From contig WYEK01000060.1 of assembly GCA_009903855.1 (NCBI GenBank), positions 1 through 6,675 of the forward strand: a DNA stretch of 6,675 nt, given 5' to 3'. The position numbers and the translations under genes were made by a program. This stretch comes from Thermocrinis sp. (GTDB taxonomy: Bacteria; Aquificota; Aquificia; Aquificales; Aquificaceae). Positions 5,954 through 6,675 of this stretch are shown here, in pieces. Position 1 is the stretch's first letter. Each line of letters opens with the position of its first letter. A model generated the notes under the pieces. It was not told the DNA's origin. It was given only the letters and a program-made list of their open reading frames with translations, and did not search any database.

Positions 5954-5963
5954 TTAAAAATCT

Positions 5964-6675
5964 ATGCTGGAAAGGATCAGAAATTTTTCCATAATAGCCC
6001 ATGTAGACCATGGTAAATCCACTCTTGCGGACCGTTTGCTGGAATACACAGGTGCAGTTTCCCGAAGAGAACTAAAAGAACAGATGCTTGACACCTTAGA
6101 GATAGAAAGGGAGAGGGGAATAACCATAAAGTTGCAAGCGGTAAGAATGGAATACAAGGGCTACATTTTGCACCTCATAGATACCCCGGGACATGTGGAT
6201 TTTTCTTATGAGGTTTCAAGAGCTCTTGCCGCTTGCGAGGGAGCCATACTTTTAGTGGATGCCACCCAAGGCATAGAAGCCCAGACGGTAGCCAACTTTT
6301 GGAAGGCGGTGGAGCAAGATCTGGTAATCATCCCCGTCATAAACAAAATAGACCTGCCCGCCGCAGACCCTGAAAGGGTTAGAAAACAGATTGAAGAAAT
6401 TTTAGGGCTTGATGGTGATGATGTGATCCTGGCCTCTGCCAAAGAGGGTATAGGAATAGAAGAGATACTTAACGCCATAATAGAGAGAATTCCTCCTCCA
6501 AAGGGAGACCCAAAGGCTCCATTAAAGGCACTTATCTTTGACTCCTATTACGATCCCTACAGGGGTGCGGTGGCTTTTGTGAGGGTCTTTGACGGAGAGG
6601 TAAAGCCCGGAACAAAGATTAAACTCTTTTCCACGGGTAAAGAGTTTGAGGTAACGGAGGTGGGAGCCCAAACAC
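5964..6675 (+). CDS. lepA: Translation elongation factor 4 (LepA), 5' part, cut by window end
   Basis: The first 237 residues of about 600. LepA is a ribosome-binding GTPase related to EF-G, linked to back-translocation of stalled ribosomes and to initiation and assembly. The GTPase motifs are all present: AHVDHGKS (12-19), ERGITIK (50-56) with switch-I Thr54, DTPGH (73-77), NKID (127-130) and SAK (158-160). LepA is favoured over EF-G and TypA by IRNFSIIAHVDHGKSTLADRL near the start, MLDTLEIERERGITIKLQAV (41-60), the lack of the EF-G-specific insert after the G5 motif, and an early beta-barrel domain 2 beginning around 186 (LKALIFDSYYDPYRGAVAFV). The frame stays open to the last base. Translation begins at ATG 5964 with no ribosome site but a TATAAT 10 nt upstream. 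It is separated from the OmpA-like gene by a probable terminator and has its own promoter. Confidence 0.95.
   Translation, partial: MLERIRNFSIIAHVDHGKSTLADRLLEYTGAVSRRELKEQMLDTLEIERERGITIKLQAVRMEYKGYILHLIDTPGHVDFSYEVSRALAACEGAILLVDATQGIEAQTVANFWKAVEQDLVIIPVINKIDLPAADPERVRKQIEEILGLDGDDVILASAKEGIGIEEILNAIIERIPPPKGDPKAPLKALIFDSYYDPYRGAVAFVRVFDGEVKPGTKIKLFSTGKEFEVTEVGAQT

Overview
The window looks like ordinary chromosomal DNA from a thermophilic, motile, Gram-negative bacterium, most likely of the Aquificales (Hydrogenobacter / Thermocrinis / Aquifex relatives). This is an inference from codon use rich in AGG/AGA, ATA, AAG and GAG, tightly packed and overlapping genes, flagellar secretion-gate genes, an OmpA-type envelope protein and the overall gene set. 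No match search was possible. There are no tRNA or rRNA genes, CRISPR arrays, mobile elements or long repeats, and no stretch of 300 bases lacks a gene.

Left edge (1-488, + strand): the last codons of an upstream gene, coupled through a TGATG overlap to a small, all-helical protein of unknown function. It converges on the next block with the two stop codons interleaved in a single TTAA.

Minus-strand block (4370 down to 485): five genes in one direction with almost no space between them. In order of transcription they are a CorA-type Mg2+/divalent cation channel, a small single-pass membrane protein of unknown function, a ROK-family sugar kinase, a FliK-like protein, and a stand-alone FlhB C-terminal-domain protein (YlqH/FlhX type). 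Junctions are 10 and 17 nt overlaps, then 3 and 1 nt gaps, so the block reads as one translationally coupled operon. The last two genes form the FliK-like plus FlhB-tail pair known in other bacteria.

Plus-strand block (4412 to the right edge): a stand-alone FAD/NAD(P) ferredoxin-reductase-type oxidoreductase, a secreted OmpA-domain periplasmic protein with a coiled coil, a probable terminator, and the 5' part of lepA (elongation factor 4), cut by the window end. A 41-bp divergent intergenic region separates corA from the oxidoreductase gene.

The main regulatory observation is that the oxidoreductase gene and lepA share an identical 12-base TATAATTTAAAA box ending 3-4 bases before ATG, with no Shine-Dalgarno. 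This suggests leaderless mRNAs. The OmpA-like gene between them has a near-perfect Shine-Dalgarno and a small palindrome-rich leader. I see no clearly new system. The best leads are the composition of the coupled operon, its two unrecognised small proteins, and the two contrasting translation-initiation modes.
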